In this document: piece by piece, positions 15,437 to 23,669 of the stretch | Position numbering within the stretch: position 1 is the first letter of the stretch | Layout of the letters: the number at the start of each line of letters is the position of its first letter | Source of the DNA: an uncultured Bacteroidota bacterium | GTDB taxonomy: Bacteria; Bacteroidota; Bacteroidia; Flavobacteriales; Flavobacteriaceae | Assembly (NCBI GenBank): GCA_902557655.1 | Contig: CACEAZ010000014.1 | Span: forward strand, 1 to 40,727 | Direction of reading: 5' to 3' | Length of the DNA stretch: 40,727 bases | The notes under the pieces: model-generated | Databases searched by the model: none | Told to the model about the DNA's origin: nothing | Seen by the model: the letters and a program-made list of their open reading frames with translations, nothing else | Made by a program: the position numbers and the translations under genes

Positions 15437-18426
15437 TCATACTTTAAAAAATCCTCTTTCAAAACTAAATCAAGAAAAAACAATAAATTATCTGCGTCTT
15501 TTTTGTTAAAAATCATCGGTGGTTTAATTTTTATAACATTATGATCAATTCCGTCATTACTCATTAAAAATCCAAGATCCTTCATTCTGCTTTTTAAATA
15601 TATTGCTTTGTCTTCTAAAGGATTTAATTTTTTATCAACTAATTCAAAACCAAGAAATAACCCTTTACCTCTAACATCCCCTATTATTGGATGTTTGGAT
15701 GCTAAGCTACATAAGCCCTTTTTTAAATAATTGCCGATTGTCAAAGCATTTTTTTGTAAATCTTTTGATTCTATCTCATTTATTACTTCAGATGCGATTT
15801 TACAAGACACTGGATTTCCGCCAAAAGAGCTAAAGAATTCCATTCCGTTATTAAATTTTTCTGAAACTTCATTACTACAGACAACAGCTCCGATAGGGTG
15901 CCCGTTACCCATTGGTTTACCAAGTGTAACTATATCAGGAATTACATCATATAATTCAAAACCCCAATATTTTTCTCCAACTCGTCCAAAACCGGTTTGC
16001 ACTTCATCACATATTAGAAGAATATTATTTTTAGCAAATAATTTCGCACACTTTTTTAGGAATGTTTTTGGAAGCTCAATCTGACCTCCACAGCTTAAAA
16101 TGGGTTCAATTATCATTGAACTAATTTTATTTTTTTTCATTTTTGACTTTTCAACGATATTTTGAACATATGAAAAATATTTTTTAGAAGTATTTTTTCC
16201 ACGATGTTTTCCGCGGAATATGTCTGGCATTGGTATTTCGTAAATGTTTTTTAATTTGCCTCTCCCTCCCTTACTCATATATTTATAGTTGCTTAGATTT
16301 ATCGCGTAGTTTGTATTTCCATGATATCCACCTTTTGAAACAATATGATTATTACTATTTGTATATATTTCACTCATTCGGATTGCTAACTCGTTGGCTT
16401 CACTTCCAGAATTGACAAAATATATTTTTGATAATTTTTTCGGAAATTTTCTCAATATCTTTTCACTAAGATCTAAAATCTCTTCGTGTAAATATCTAGT
16501 ATTGGTGTTTAAGACCCCCAATTGTTTTTTTGCAGATTTTACAACATTTATATTTTGATGACCAACATGTGCAATATTATTTACTGTGTCCAGATACTTA
16601 CGACCATAATTGTCAAATAGAAATTGATTAAACCCACGAACTATGTGTAAGGGAGTTTGGTAGCTTAACATCAGGTTTGCACCTAAATATTTTTTCCTTA
16701 GTTTAATTAATTTATCATTTTCTTGTACTTTTTTTCTAAGCAGCTTAATATTCAAAATTATTTCTGGATTGGGACAAATACTTGACCAAACATCCTTTTC
16801 ATTAAAAAAACAAACACCTGGAAAATCATTTTTGAAATTTAACAACGTAAGCATTATTTGAAAATGTAAATGTGGTATCCATCCTCCATTTTCTTTATTA
16901 TTTCCTGTTTCACCGATTTTTTGGCCTTTCTTAATTTTTTGGCCTTTCTTAATTTTTGATTTTTTTTGATCTGATAAATGTCCGTAAAGCGAGTAATATT
17001 TAATGTTATTTATTGAATGTTCAATAATTATTAAACCTCCATAACCTTTTTTAGTTTTATCATTGGTTATAATTTTTACAAAACCATCCATAATGGAATA
17101 AACTGGGGTTTTTTCATTTACCCAAAAGTCAATTCCTAGATGAGTTGTCCTATTTTCTACTCCATTATCTGTAATTTTTTGATAATCTAATGAATCATAA
17201 ACAGGTCTTACCTCTAAATATCCACCGCATAATAATTTATTTTCAGAATTAGATTTTAACTTTTGTTCAAATTTGTTATTATCTATTATCATTTCATTAT
17301 CAAGCCATTCACTGGAAACACTCATATCAATCGCTTTTGGATCTTTTTTGTTTAAAGTTTTAAAAAGTATATCCAATGAAGAATTATTTTCCTTGATTAT
17401 TGCACTAAATTTCTTTTCATTTTTGTGAGGGGAATATCCACATGATTTTCTAAAAAAGCATATAGCTAATTCTTTATTAATCTTAGACCAATTTTTGAAC
17501 AGTAATTTCATATCATCTTGGCTAATAACTAAATATTTATTTTCTCTATTATTTTTTTTGTTTAGACTTGATTTAATTAACGAGACCGTGATTCTCATTA
17601 AGATTAAATCGTATAAGAAATCAATTTCCTCTTCTTTTATTTTTAAACTATTGTTGAATCCCTCTAAAACCTCACAGGCTGATATTAAAGGATTCTTGCT
17701 GCCAATAATTGAATAAGTGCAAAGTATGGCAACTTCGTTAATTAATTGAGTATATGTGCAATCCCCAAAATCGATTATTCCATTAATGCTAGGCACTTTT
17801 AAATCCTCAGAAACAATGATATTATTATCGTTGATATCATTATGTATAATCGACTTCCTAAGTTGTTTGTATTTTTCTTCTTGATGTTTAAAGTTAGATA
17901 TGAGTTTTTTAACAACATTCCTTTTTGAAATGTCAATTTCGTTCATGTATTTTTCAGTCCATAAAAAATTTTGTAAATCCCAATCAAATTTTTCTCTGAA
18001 ATACCCTTTTTTAACTCTTTTTAATTCATTTAAAATTTTAGCTGAAACTTCACCAAGTTCAAACCTTAGCGATTTATTAATAGGGTTTACTTTTGACCAT
18101 AATCTCCCTTCAATCCAACTGTTCATTCTAAAGAATCTTAGATTATTATCTTTATCTTGAAAGGATCCAATGACATTACCATTCAATGTAGGTGTGTTGT
18201 TAGAAGTTTTTTTATTTTTTTTAAGTGAATAAAGAATATCAATCTGAAATTTTACAAACTCCTTGTCGGTATTTTTGGAATAAATTTTAAAAAAAAATAT
18301 ATTGTTTTTTGAAACTATTTTAAAGTTGTCATCAATTTCACCATTCACTTGAATTGCTTTTGATCTAATTTTATAATTAGAAAAGACAAGTTTTTCTACA
18401 AAGCCTAATTCAAATTTGTTTTTCAT
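15433..18426 (-). CDS. Three-domain protein: APH-type kinase, M23 peptidase, class III aminotransferase-fold phospholyase
   Basis: The 997-residue protein has no signal peptide, so it is predicted cytoplasmic. Residues about 15-290 are an aminoglycoside-phosphotransferase/choline-kinase fold with a Brenner-type loop H195-N-D197----N202 and the metal site IIDFGD (D219). Residues about 400-545 are a LytM/M23 zinc peptidase with an intact ligand set: H429xxxD433, H483, and H519xH521. Residues about 570-997 are a class III PLP enzyme with NSGSEAN (about 672-678), D807 in CDEVQTGFGR and Schiff-base K837 in TLGKPMGNG. The human kinase HYKK and phospholyase PHYKPL of hydroxylysine breakdown match the two outer domains, and ETNPPL is a related alternative acting on phosphoethanolamine. 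As I recall, bacterial fusions of this type exist. The substrate is inferred from the adjoining hydroxyproline operon. The role of the peptidase domain is unknown. Confidence 0.85.
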   Translation of the reverse strand: MKNKFELGFVEKLVFSNYKIRSKAIQVNGEIDDNFKIVSKNNIFFFKIYSKNTDKEFVKFQIDILYSLKKNKKTSNNTPTLNGNVIGSFQDKDNNLRFFRMNSWIEGRLWSKVNPINKSLRFELGEVSAKILNELKRVKKGYFREKFDWDLQNFLWTEKYMNEIDISKRNVVKKLISNFKHQEEKYKQLRKSIIHNDINDNNIIVSEDLKVPSINGIIDFGDCTYTQLINEVAILCTYSIIGSKNPLISACEVLEGFNNSLKIKEEEIDFLYDLILMRITVSLIKSSLNKKNNRENKYLVISQDDMKLLFKNWSKINKELAICFFRKSCGYSPHKNEKKFSAIIKENNSSLDILFKTLNKKDPKAIDMSVSSEWLDNEMIIDNNKFEQKLKSNSENKLLCGGYLEVRPVYDSLDYQKITDNGVENRTTHLGIDFWVNEKTPVYSIMDGFVKIITNDKTKKGYGGLIIIEHSINNIKYYSLYGHLSDQKKSKIKKGQKIKKGQKIGETGNNKENGGWIPHLHFQIMLTLLNFKNDFPGVCFFNEKDVWSSICPNPEIILNIKLLRKKVQENDKLIKLRKKYLGANLMLSYQTPLHIVRGFNQFLFDNYGRKYLDTVNNIAHVGHQNINVVKSAKKQLGVLNTNTRYLHEEILDLSEKILRKFPKKLSKIYFVNSGSEANELAIRMSEIYTNSNNHIVSKGGYHGNTNYAINLSNYKYMSKGGRGKLKNIYEIPMPDIFRGKHRGKNTSKKYFSYVQNIVEKSKMKKNKISSMIIEPILSCGGQIELPKTFLKKCAKLFAKNNILLICDEVQTGFGRVGEKYWGFELYDVIPDIVTLGKPMGNGHPIGAVVCSNEVSEKFNNGMEFFSSFGGNPVSCKIASEVINEIESKDLQKNALTIGNYLKKGLCSLASKHPIIGDVRGKGLFLGFELVDKKLNPLEDKAIYLKSRMKDLGFLMSNDGIDHNVIKIKPPMIFNKKDADNLLFFLDLVLKEDFLKYD
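16916..16951 (-). repeat. 18-bp tandem duplication inside the M23 domain
   Basis: ATTTTTTGGCCTTTCTTA occurs twice back to back (plus-strand reading) and encodes a doubled I-K-K-G-Q-K hexapeptide at residues about 492-503. A lysine-glycine rich loop is normal before the GxTG turn of M23 domains, but the perfect DNA identity points to a recent slippage duplication. Confidence 0.75.
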
Positions 18427-18511
18427 TATTTATCCGTTGGCTATTTGTTATTAAATTACCAATTACTGTTTTTAAAAACAATATATATCTTCCAATTCTC
18501 AAACTATTGTT

Positions 18512-18519
18512 TATATTTG
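18512..18519 (+). promoter_or_regulatory. -7 promoter box for tRNA-Leu(UAG)
   Basis: TATATTTG matches TAnnTTTG exactly and ends 13 bases before the mature tRNA 5' end, a natural spacing for a short tRNA leader. No clear -33 element is visible. Confidence 0.55.
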
Positions 18520-18531
18520 CCATTCAATTTT

Positions 18532-18613
18532 GCGGGCGTGGTGGAATTGGTAGACACGCTAGACTTAGGATCTAGTGCCGCAAGGTGTGAGAGTTCGAGT
18601 CTCTCCGCCCGCA
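18532..18613 (+). tRNA. tRNA-Leu(UAG)
   Basis: The 82-base cloverleaf has acceptor stem GCGGGCG/CGCCCGC and discriminator A. The D-arm TGGTGGAATTGGTAGACACG is typical of leucine class II tRNAs. The anticodon arm is CTAGA-CTTAGGA-TCTAG with anticodon TAG, followed by a long variable arm (TGCCGCAAGGTGT) and T-arm GAGAGTTCGAGTCTCTC. It decodes CUN leucine codons. The 3' CCA is not encoded, so it must be added afterwards. Confidence 0.97.
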
Positions 18614-18690
18614 CAAATTCTCAATTTATCCCTTAATAAAGACTTATCTAGTCTTCTGCCAAATCAAGAAAAAAAGTTTATTTTTATCAA

Positions 18691-19773
18691 ATGAACCTTA
18701 GCTATTTTAAATCTGGAAAAATAATAAATGAAATCTCTCAAAAAACATATTCATGGGATTCACCAAGTAATATAGCACTGGTTAAATATTGGGGAAAAAA
18801 TAAAGATCAGACTCCTAAAAACCCATCGATCAGCTTCACATTATCAAATTGTAAAACCACAACTAAAGTAGAGTTTGTGAAATCTAGTTTGAAATCAAAT
18901 TCAGTTGATTTTGAGATTATTTTTCAAGGTCAAAAGAATAAAAATTTTAGACCCAAAATTGAAAAATATCTTTCCAAAATTTTAGAATATTGTCCATATT
19001 TGACCAATTATCAATTAATTATTAATTCAACAAACAGCTTTCCACATGGCAGTGGGATAGCTTCTTCGGCGAGTGGTATGAGTGCACTTTCTCTTTGTAT
19101 TTTAAGTTTTGAAAAAGACCTGACAGATCTCAATAATGAAGAGTACTTTTATAAAAAAGCATCTTTTCTTTCAAGGATTGGTTCTGGAAGTGCATGTAGA
19201 AGTATATATGGGGGTGTTAATCTTTGGGGAGCTAATGATGAATTTAAAAATAGTTCTGATTTATACTCGATTAGGTTAGAAGAAAATATTTCTTCTAATT
19301 TTAATAATTATCGCGATACGATATTAATCATTGATAATAACGAAAAGGAAGTTTCAAGTTCCGTAGGTCATGAACTTATGAATGATAATCCCTTTTCGGA
19401 GCTACGCTTCAGTCAAGCTTTTAAAAATATTTCTAAATTGAATTTGATTTTAAAAGGTGGAAATCTGCATGAGTTTTGTTTGTTAGTTGAAAGCGAAGCG
19501 CTGACTCTTCATTCTTTAATGATGAGTAGTGATCCTTCTTATTTATTAATGAAGCCTGAAACTTTAAGTGTAATTAATGAAATTCAGAAATTCAGAAAAT
19601 CATCTAATATTCCTGTATGCTTTACCTTAGATGCTGGAGCAAATGTCCATGTTTTATACTCTGATAAAAATAGTCATGAAGTCTCAGATTTCATTAAAAA
19701 CAACTTATCCAGTTATTGTGCAAACGGTAGATTTATCGATGATATAATAGGAAAAGGTCCCAAGCAAAACTAA
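18691..19773 (+). CDS. mvaD: Diphosphomevalonate decarboxylase
   Basis: The 360-residue GHMP-fold enzyme converts mevalonate 5-diphosphate to isopentenyl diphosphate in the mevalonate pathway. The N-terminal SPSNIALVKYWGKN motif is diagnostic. The phosphate-binding loop is FPHGSGIASSASGMSALSL (from F117), and the catalytic aspartate is D314 in FTLDAGANVH. It heads a three-gene isoprenoid group with mevalonate kinase (18 bases downstream) and a prenyltransferase. Upstream, TATTTTTA (18679-18686) is one base off the -7 consensus, too close to the ATG for a long leader. Confidence 0.94.
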   Translation: MNLSYFKSGKIINEISQKTYSWDSPSNIALVKYWGKNKDQTPKNPSISFTLSNCKTTTKVEFVKSSLKSNSVDFEIIFQGQKNKNFRPKIEKYLSKILEYCPYLTNYQLIINSTNSFPHGSGIASSASGMSALSLCILSFEKDLTDLNNEEYFYKKASFLSRIGSGSACRSIYGGVNLWGANDEFKNSSDLYSIRLEENISSNFNNYRDTILIIDNNEKEVSSSVGHELMNDNPFSELRFSQAFKNISKLNLILKGGNLHEFCLLVESEALTLHSLMMSSDPSYLLMKPETLSVINEIQKFRKSSNIPVCFTLDAGANVHVLYSDKNSHEVSDFIKNNLSSYCANGRFIDDIIGKGPKQN

Positions 19774-19786
19774 ATTTGTATATTTG
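19771..19786 (+). promoter_or_regulatory. Two adjacent -7-like boxes before mevalonate kinase
   Basis: TAAATTTG (19771-19778, sharing the mvaD stop codon) and TATATTTG (19779-19786) both match TAnnTTTG and stand end to end just before the kinase ATG at 19792. They could provide a second promoter with a very short or absent leader. In such AT-rich DNA a chance match is possible. Confidence 0.3.
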
Positions 19787-19791
19787 AATCA

Positions 19792-20712
19792 ATGAAAGGT
19801 CCTTTATTTTATTCAAAGATTTTATTATTTGGAGAATACGGTATAATTGAAGATTCAAAAGGCCTATCTATACCTTATAACTTTTTTAATGGTGCTTTAA
19901 AAATTGCTGATTCCTCTTGTGAAGAATCAAAAAAATCAAATTTAATATTATCTCAGTTTTCTGCTTATTTAAAAACCATAGATATTGACCTTGATTTAAA
20001 TTCCTTTGATAATCATATCAAAAAAGGAATGTATTTTGATTCATCAATTCCTAAAGGATATGGAGTAGGTAGTAGTGGTGCTCTTGTTGCCGCTGTTTAC
20101 GAAAAATATGCAAATAATAAAATCACTGTTTTAGAAAATTTGACAAGGGAGAAGCTTCTAGTCTTAAAAGCAATTTTTTCTAAGATGGAATCTTTTTTTC
20201 ACGGTAAGTCATCTGGATTGGACCCATTGAATAGCTATTTGAGTATTCCGATTCTTATTAAGTCCAAAAATGACATTAATGTAACGGGGATTCCCAGTCA
20301 AAAATCCAACGGTTCGGGTGCGGTATTTTTATTAGACAGTGGTCAAACTGGATCCACAGCTCCCATGGTAAATATTTTCATGGAAAAAATGAAAAAAGAA
20401 GGTTTTAGAAATATGCTAAATTCTCAATTTATAAAGCATACAAACATTTGTGTAGACAGTTTTTTAAACGGTGATTTACATAATCTTTTTAAAAGCACTA
20501 AGAAGTTATCTCAAGTTGTTTTTGAAAACTTTAAACCGATGATACCAAAAGAATTTCATGATCTATGGAAAAGTGGAATTGACAATGGATCTTATTTTTT
20601 AAAACTTTGTGGTTCTGGAGGGGGAGGCTATATTTTAGGATTTGCGCCTGATATCGAAGAAGCTAAAAAGGATCTCGCAGGTTATCATTTAGAAGTTGTT
20701 TATCACTTTTAG
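19792..20712 (+). CDS. Mevalonate kinase (GHMP family)
   Basis: The 306-residue GHMP kinase has motif 1 KILLFGEYGIIEDSKGL, motif 2 IPKGYGVGSSGALVAAVY (ATP phosphate loop) and motif 3 LKLCGSGGGGYILGF. The HGKSSGLDPL segment carries the aspartate that acts on the mevalonate hydroxyl. Its place directly after mvaD supports mevalonate kinase; phosphomevalonate kinase is the main alternative in the same fold. It is slightly shorter than many bacterial homologues. The other mevalonate-pathway genes (HMG-CoA synthase, reductase and the second kinase) are not in the window. Confidence 0.88.
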   Translation: MKGPLFYSKILLFGEYGIIEDSKGLSIPYNFFNGALKIADSSCEESKKSNLILSQFSAYLKTIDIDLDLNSFDNHIKKGMYFDSSIPKGYGVGSSGALVAAVYEKYANNKITVLENLTREKLLVLKAIFSKMESFFHGKSSGLDPLNSYLSIPILIKSKNDINVTGIPSQKSNGSGAVFLLDSGQTGSTAPMVNIFMEKMKKEGFRNMLNSQFIKHTNICVDSFLNGDLHNLFKSTKKLSQVVFENFKPMIPKEFHDLWKSGIDNGSYFLKLCGSGGGGYILGFAPDIEEAKKDLAGYHLEVVYHF

Positions 20713-20717
20713 ATATC

Positions 20718-21599
20718 ATGTCATCTAAAGCTAAACAAAGATCAATTCTTTTTAAATTTTTAAGTATTTTTTCTGTCGTTAGAGGATATAATATTTTGCT
20801 TATTGTTTTTGCTCAATATCTAACCTCCGTTTTTATTTTAAGTGATAAAACATATTTTGAAGTTCTTTTTGACAAGAGTTTATTCCTTATAATTTGTTGC
20901 TCATCTCTGTCAATTGCTTCCGGTTATATTATCAATAATTTTTATGACGAAGAAAAAGATCTTATAAATAAACCCGTTAAGTATAAAATTGATGATGTAG
21001 TAAATAACTCAACAAAACTTAGGTTTTATTTCTTCTTAAATTTTATAGTAGTTCTAATTGCATCATTCATTTCTTTGAAAGCGGCGCTATTCTTTTCAGT
21101 TTACATATTTTTTCTATGGTTTTATTCTCATAAAATAAAGCGTTTAATATTTCTTGGAAATTTATTTTATTCCTTATTAACGGTTACTCCATTTTTTGCA
21201 ATTTTGCTTTATTTTAGAAACATAGATCTAATAATTATTGCTTATGCTTTGTTTCTATTCTTTATGTTATTACTTAAAGACATTACCAAAGACTTAAAAA
21301 ATTTAAAAGGAGATTTTTCTCAGGATTATAAAACCATTCCTGTAGTATTTGGTGAGAGTTTCACAAAAGCTATAATCTCATTGATAGCTTTCATAAATAT
21401 ATTCTTGCTCTTTAATTTGTATTTGAATTTTTCAAAGGGATATATGGCCATATTTTATGCCGTTTCTTTGATACTACTACTGGTTTTTTTAATAAAATTA
21501 TTTCTTTCTAAAAAGGTCTCTGACTATTTATTATTGCATAATATTTTAAGATTTGTAATTGCATTTGGAGTCTTTTCTATTATTTTTCTTGCTTTCTAA
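20718..21599 (+). CDS. UbiA-family prenyltransferase (geranylgeranylglycerol-phosphate synthase-like)
   Basis: The 293-residue membrane protein has about eight or nine transmembrane helices and both aspartate-rich motifs of the UbiA superfamily: N-N-F-Y-D-E-E-K-D (first site, binds prenyl diphosphate through Mg) and KDITKDLKNLKGD (second site). It starts 5 bases after mevalonate kinase, so it probably consumes isoprenoid made by the two preceding enzymes. In Bacteroidetes this neighbour is often labelled geranylgeranylglycerol-phosphate geranylgeranyltransferase. That substrate is not provable here, and a quinone-type acceptor is possible. Confidence 0.8.
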   Translation: MSSKAKQRSILFKFLSIFSVVRGYNILLIVFAQYLTSVFILSDKTYFEVLFDKSLFLIICCSSLSIASGYIINNFYDEEKDLINKPVKYKIDDVVNNSTKLRFYFFLNFIVVLIASFISLKAALFFSVYIFFLWFYSHKIKRLIFLGNLFYSLLTVTPFFAILLYFRNIDLIIIAYALFLFFMLLLKDITKDLKNLKGDFSQDYKTIPVVFGESFTKAIISLIAFINIFLLFNLYLNFSKGYMAIFYAVSLILLLVFLIKLFLSKKVSDYLLLHNILRFVIAFGVFSIIFLAF

Positions 21600-21688
21600 T
21601 TTCAATTATTAATAGACAAATCAATATCTTATTTATTCATTTAAAATATGTTATATGTTGCGTATATTTATATAAACAAATTTAAGCC

Positions 21689-23656
21689 ATGAAAAGAAAC
21701 TATATAATCTTACTTCTATTAGTTTTTACCTGCAATTTTATTTTTTCACAGTCTCCAGAAATTTTATTAAATGGGACAGTGAGCGCTGAAGAAAGCCAGA
21801 TAAAAAATGTTGCTGATCCAACAGACCCTGGTGATGCTATCAACAAAGGATATCTCTCTGAAATGTTTGAATCTTTGCAGTCACAAATTGACGGTTTAGA
21901 GTCTCAGGCTGAGGATTTACAATCACAAATAGATTCTATAAATGGAGTTGTTAAAGTTGTTATTTCTGCTATTGCTACAACTGGCACTCATGGTTCACGT
22001 TTTTATTTTGATAGTGCTAGTTCTTTTAATGGAGAGGATACATATGACTTCTCCTATGGCAATAATGGTTGGCAAGGATGGGGCGGAAATTCTCTCGTTG
22101 ATCAGGGGTTAAATCCCAGATATATTGTTTCTCAAATTTTAAGTAGGGTCCCAGCTGATGGAAGTGTTTTTGCAGATTACGAGTTCAATAGTTATTTTTC
22201 CATTGGAGACTCTTTTGGCTTTATAGATTTACCAAATGTTTTAACTTCTGATGATTACATAATCACTGATTTTAATACTTCGACAAATTTTGATGTAAGA
22301 ATAAACGATGCTGATTTAGAAGGTGAAGAGCTAGTAGTTTCATTATTGGAAGTCCCTGATTTAGGAACTTTGACATTAAATGATAATGGTACACTCACGT
22401 ATACACCTGCTGCAGATTTTTCAGGTGAAGTTCAATTTACTTATGATGTTACAGACGGAGTGAATATAGCAAATGCAACCGTAAAAATTTTGGTTAAAGA
22501 AGAAATACTACCTCAAGAAAATATTGTTATTTCTGGTATAGCTGTTACTGGACCTGGGACTGGGTCTAGATTTGTTTATGACAGTGTAACTTCCGAAATA
22601 GGTTATGATACTTTTGATTTTGGTTATGGTAATAGTGGTTGGCAAGGTGGTGGAGGTAATACACTTATTGAACAAGGTTGGAATCCTAACTACTTAATTT
22701 CTCAGATTTTGAGTATGGTTCCAGCTGACGGCAGTGTAACTTCAGTTACTGAATTTAATTCATATTTTTCTGTTGGTGATATATTTAGTTTTACAGGTTT
22801 ATCAAATGTTTTAGCAGCAAATGATTACTTTAAAACTTTATTCCAAAGTTCAGTAACAATTGATGTTAGAAATAATGATGCTGATTTAGAAGGAGAGGAA
22901 CTAATTGTTACTGTAATTGATGGCCCCAATTCTGGGACGCTAATATTGAATGAAAACAATACACTTTCATTTACACCAGCTGATGATTTCTCAGGTGAAG
23001 TACAATTTACTTATCAGGTAACCGATGGTGAAAATACTGCAAATGCGGTAGCAACAATTTTTGTTGAGCCTCAAATTGAACCTCAAGAAAATGTAACACT
23101 GTCTATAATAGGTTCAGCTGGTTCTAATGTTTCACGTTTCTGGTTTGACAGTCATACTGCCTCAGGAGGTGAGGATACATTTGATTTTATATATGAATCT
23201 TCCGGTTGGCAAGGTGGTGGAGGTAATTCATTGACATTACAAGGTTTAAATCCAAATTATATTATATCTCAAATATTGAGTGTAGTTCCTGCTAATGGTA
23301 GTGTAATATTATATAGTGAATTTAACACTTATTTTTCTGTAGGTGACTCTTTTAGTTTCTCTGGATTATCAAATATTTTGACAAACGATGATTACATAAT
23401 AACAGATTTTAACACATCGATTGATAATTTTGATGTAAGATCTAATGATGCTGATTTAGAGGGTGAAGAGTTAATAGTCACATTATTGGATGGCCCTGCA
23501 TCAGGAACTTTGACACTGAATGAGGATGGTACATTCTCATTTATGCCTGCTACAGGTTTTTCAGGTGAAGTTCAATTTACTTATCAAGTAACTGACGGTG
23601 AAAATGTAGCAAGCGCTACATCAACAATAAAAGTTAGAGATGAAAACTTTGATTAA
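21689..23656 (+). CDS. Secreted protein with tail-fibre-like head and three cadherin-like repeats
   Basis: The 655-residue product has a Sec signal peptide ending FIFSQS (about residue 21). It has a head module (24-56, ILLNGTVSAEESQIKNVADP then GDAINKGYL) resembling the N-V-x-x-P-x-x-x-x-D-A-x-N/T-K-x-Y motif of phage tail and trimeric fibre proteins, followed by a coiled coil (about 57-86, LQSQIDGLESQAEDLQSQI). Three long repeats follow (about 88-272, 279-460, 468-650). Each joins a roughly 100-residue unit (SRFxFDS, GWQGGGGNSL, NPxYIxSQILSxVPAxGSV) to a bacterial cadherin-like/Big domain (NDADLEGEELxVT, GTLTLN-DGT, FTPA--FSGEVQFTY-VTDGE). No type IX sorting domain is seen. It is probably a surface or matrix adhesin. 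TATATTTA (21663-21670) is a near -7 box. Confidence 0.78.
   Translation: MKRNYIILLLLVFTCNFIFSQSPEILLNGTVSAEESQIKNVADPTDPGDAINKGYLSEMFESLQSQIDGLESQAEDLQSQIDSINGVVKVVISAIATTGTHGSRFYFDSASSFNGEDTYDFSYGNNGWQGWGGNSLVDQGLNPRYIVSQILSRVPADGSVFADYEFNSYFSIGDSFGFIDLPNVLTSDDYIITDFNTSTNFDVRINDADLEGEELVVSLLEVPDLGTLTLNDNGTLTYTPAADFSGEVQFTYDVTDGVNIANATVKILVKEEILPQENIVISGIAVTGPGTGSRFVYDSVTSEIGYDTFDFGYGNSGWQGGGGNTLIEQGWNPNYLISQILSMVPADGSVTSVTEFNSYFSVGDIFSFTGLSNVLAANDYFKTLFQSSVTIDVRNNDADLEGEELIVTVIDGPNSGTLILNENNTLSFTPADDFSGEVQFTYQVTDGENTANAVATIFVEPQIEPQENVTLSIIGSAGSNVSRFWFDSHTASGGEDTFDFIYESSGWQGGGGNSLTLQGLNPNYIISQILSVVPANGSVILYSEFNTYFSVGDSFSFSGLSNILTNDDYIITDFNTSIDNFDVRSNDADLEGEELIVTLLDGPASGTLTLNEDGTFSFMPATGFSGEVQFTYQVTDGENVASATSTIKVRDENFD
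21950..23640 (+). repeat. Three divergent tandem copies of a roughly 565-bp coding unit
   Basis: The landmarks recur at about 21990, 22565 and 23130 (SRF motif) and about 22430, 22998 and 23565 (FSGEVQFTY motif), giving a period near 570 bases. Copies differ at many third positions and have small length changes, so the array is old rather than freshly amplified. Confidence 0.8.
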
Positions 23657-23669
23657 ATTTAAAATATAT

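Noticed and set aside
15731-18160. Several plus-strand open frames of 60-117 codons lying across the three-domain gene
   Set aside because: They are antisense to well-conserved catalytic domains, lack recognisable motifs, and arise easily in AT-rich coding sequence.
18639-18655. Small hairpin (AAGACT/AGTCTT) after tRNA-Leu(UAG) as a terminator or riboregulator
   Set aside because: The stem is only six pairs with no following T run and is too weak to support a call.
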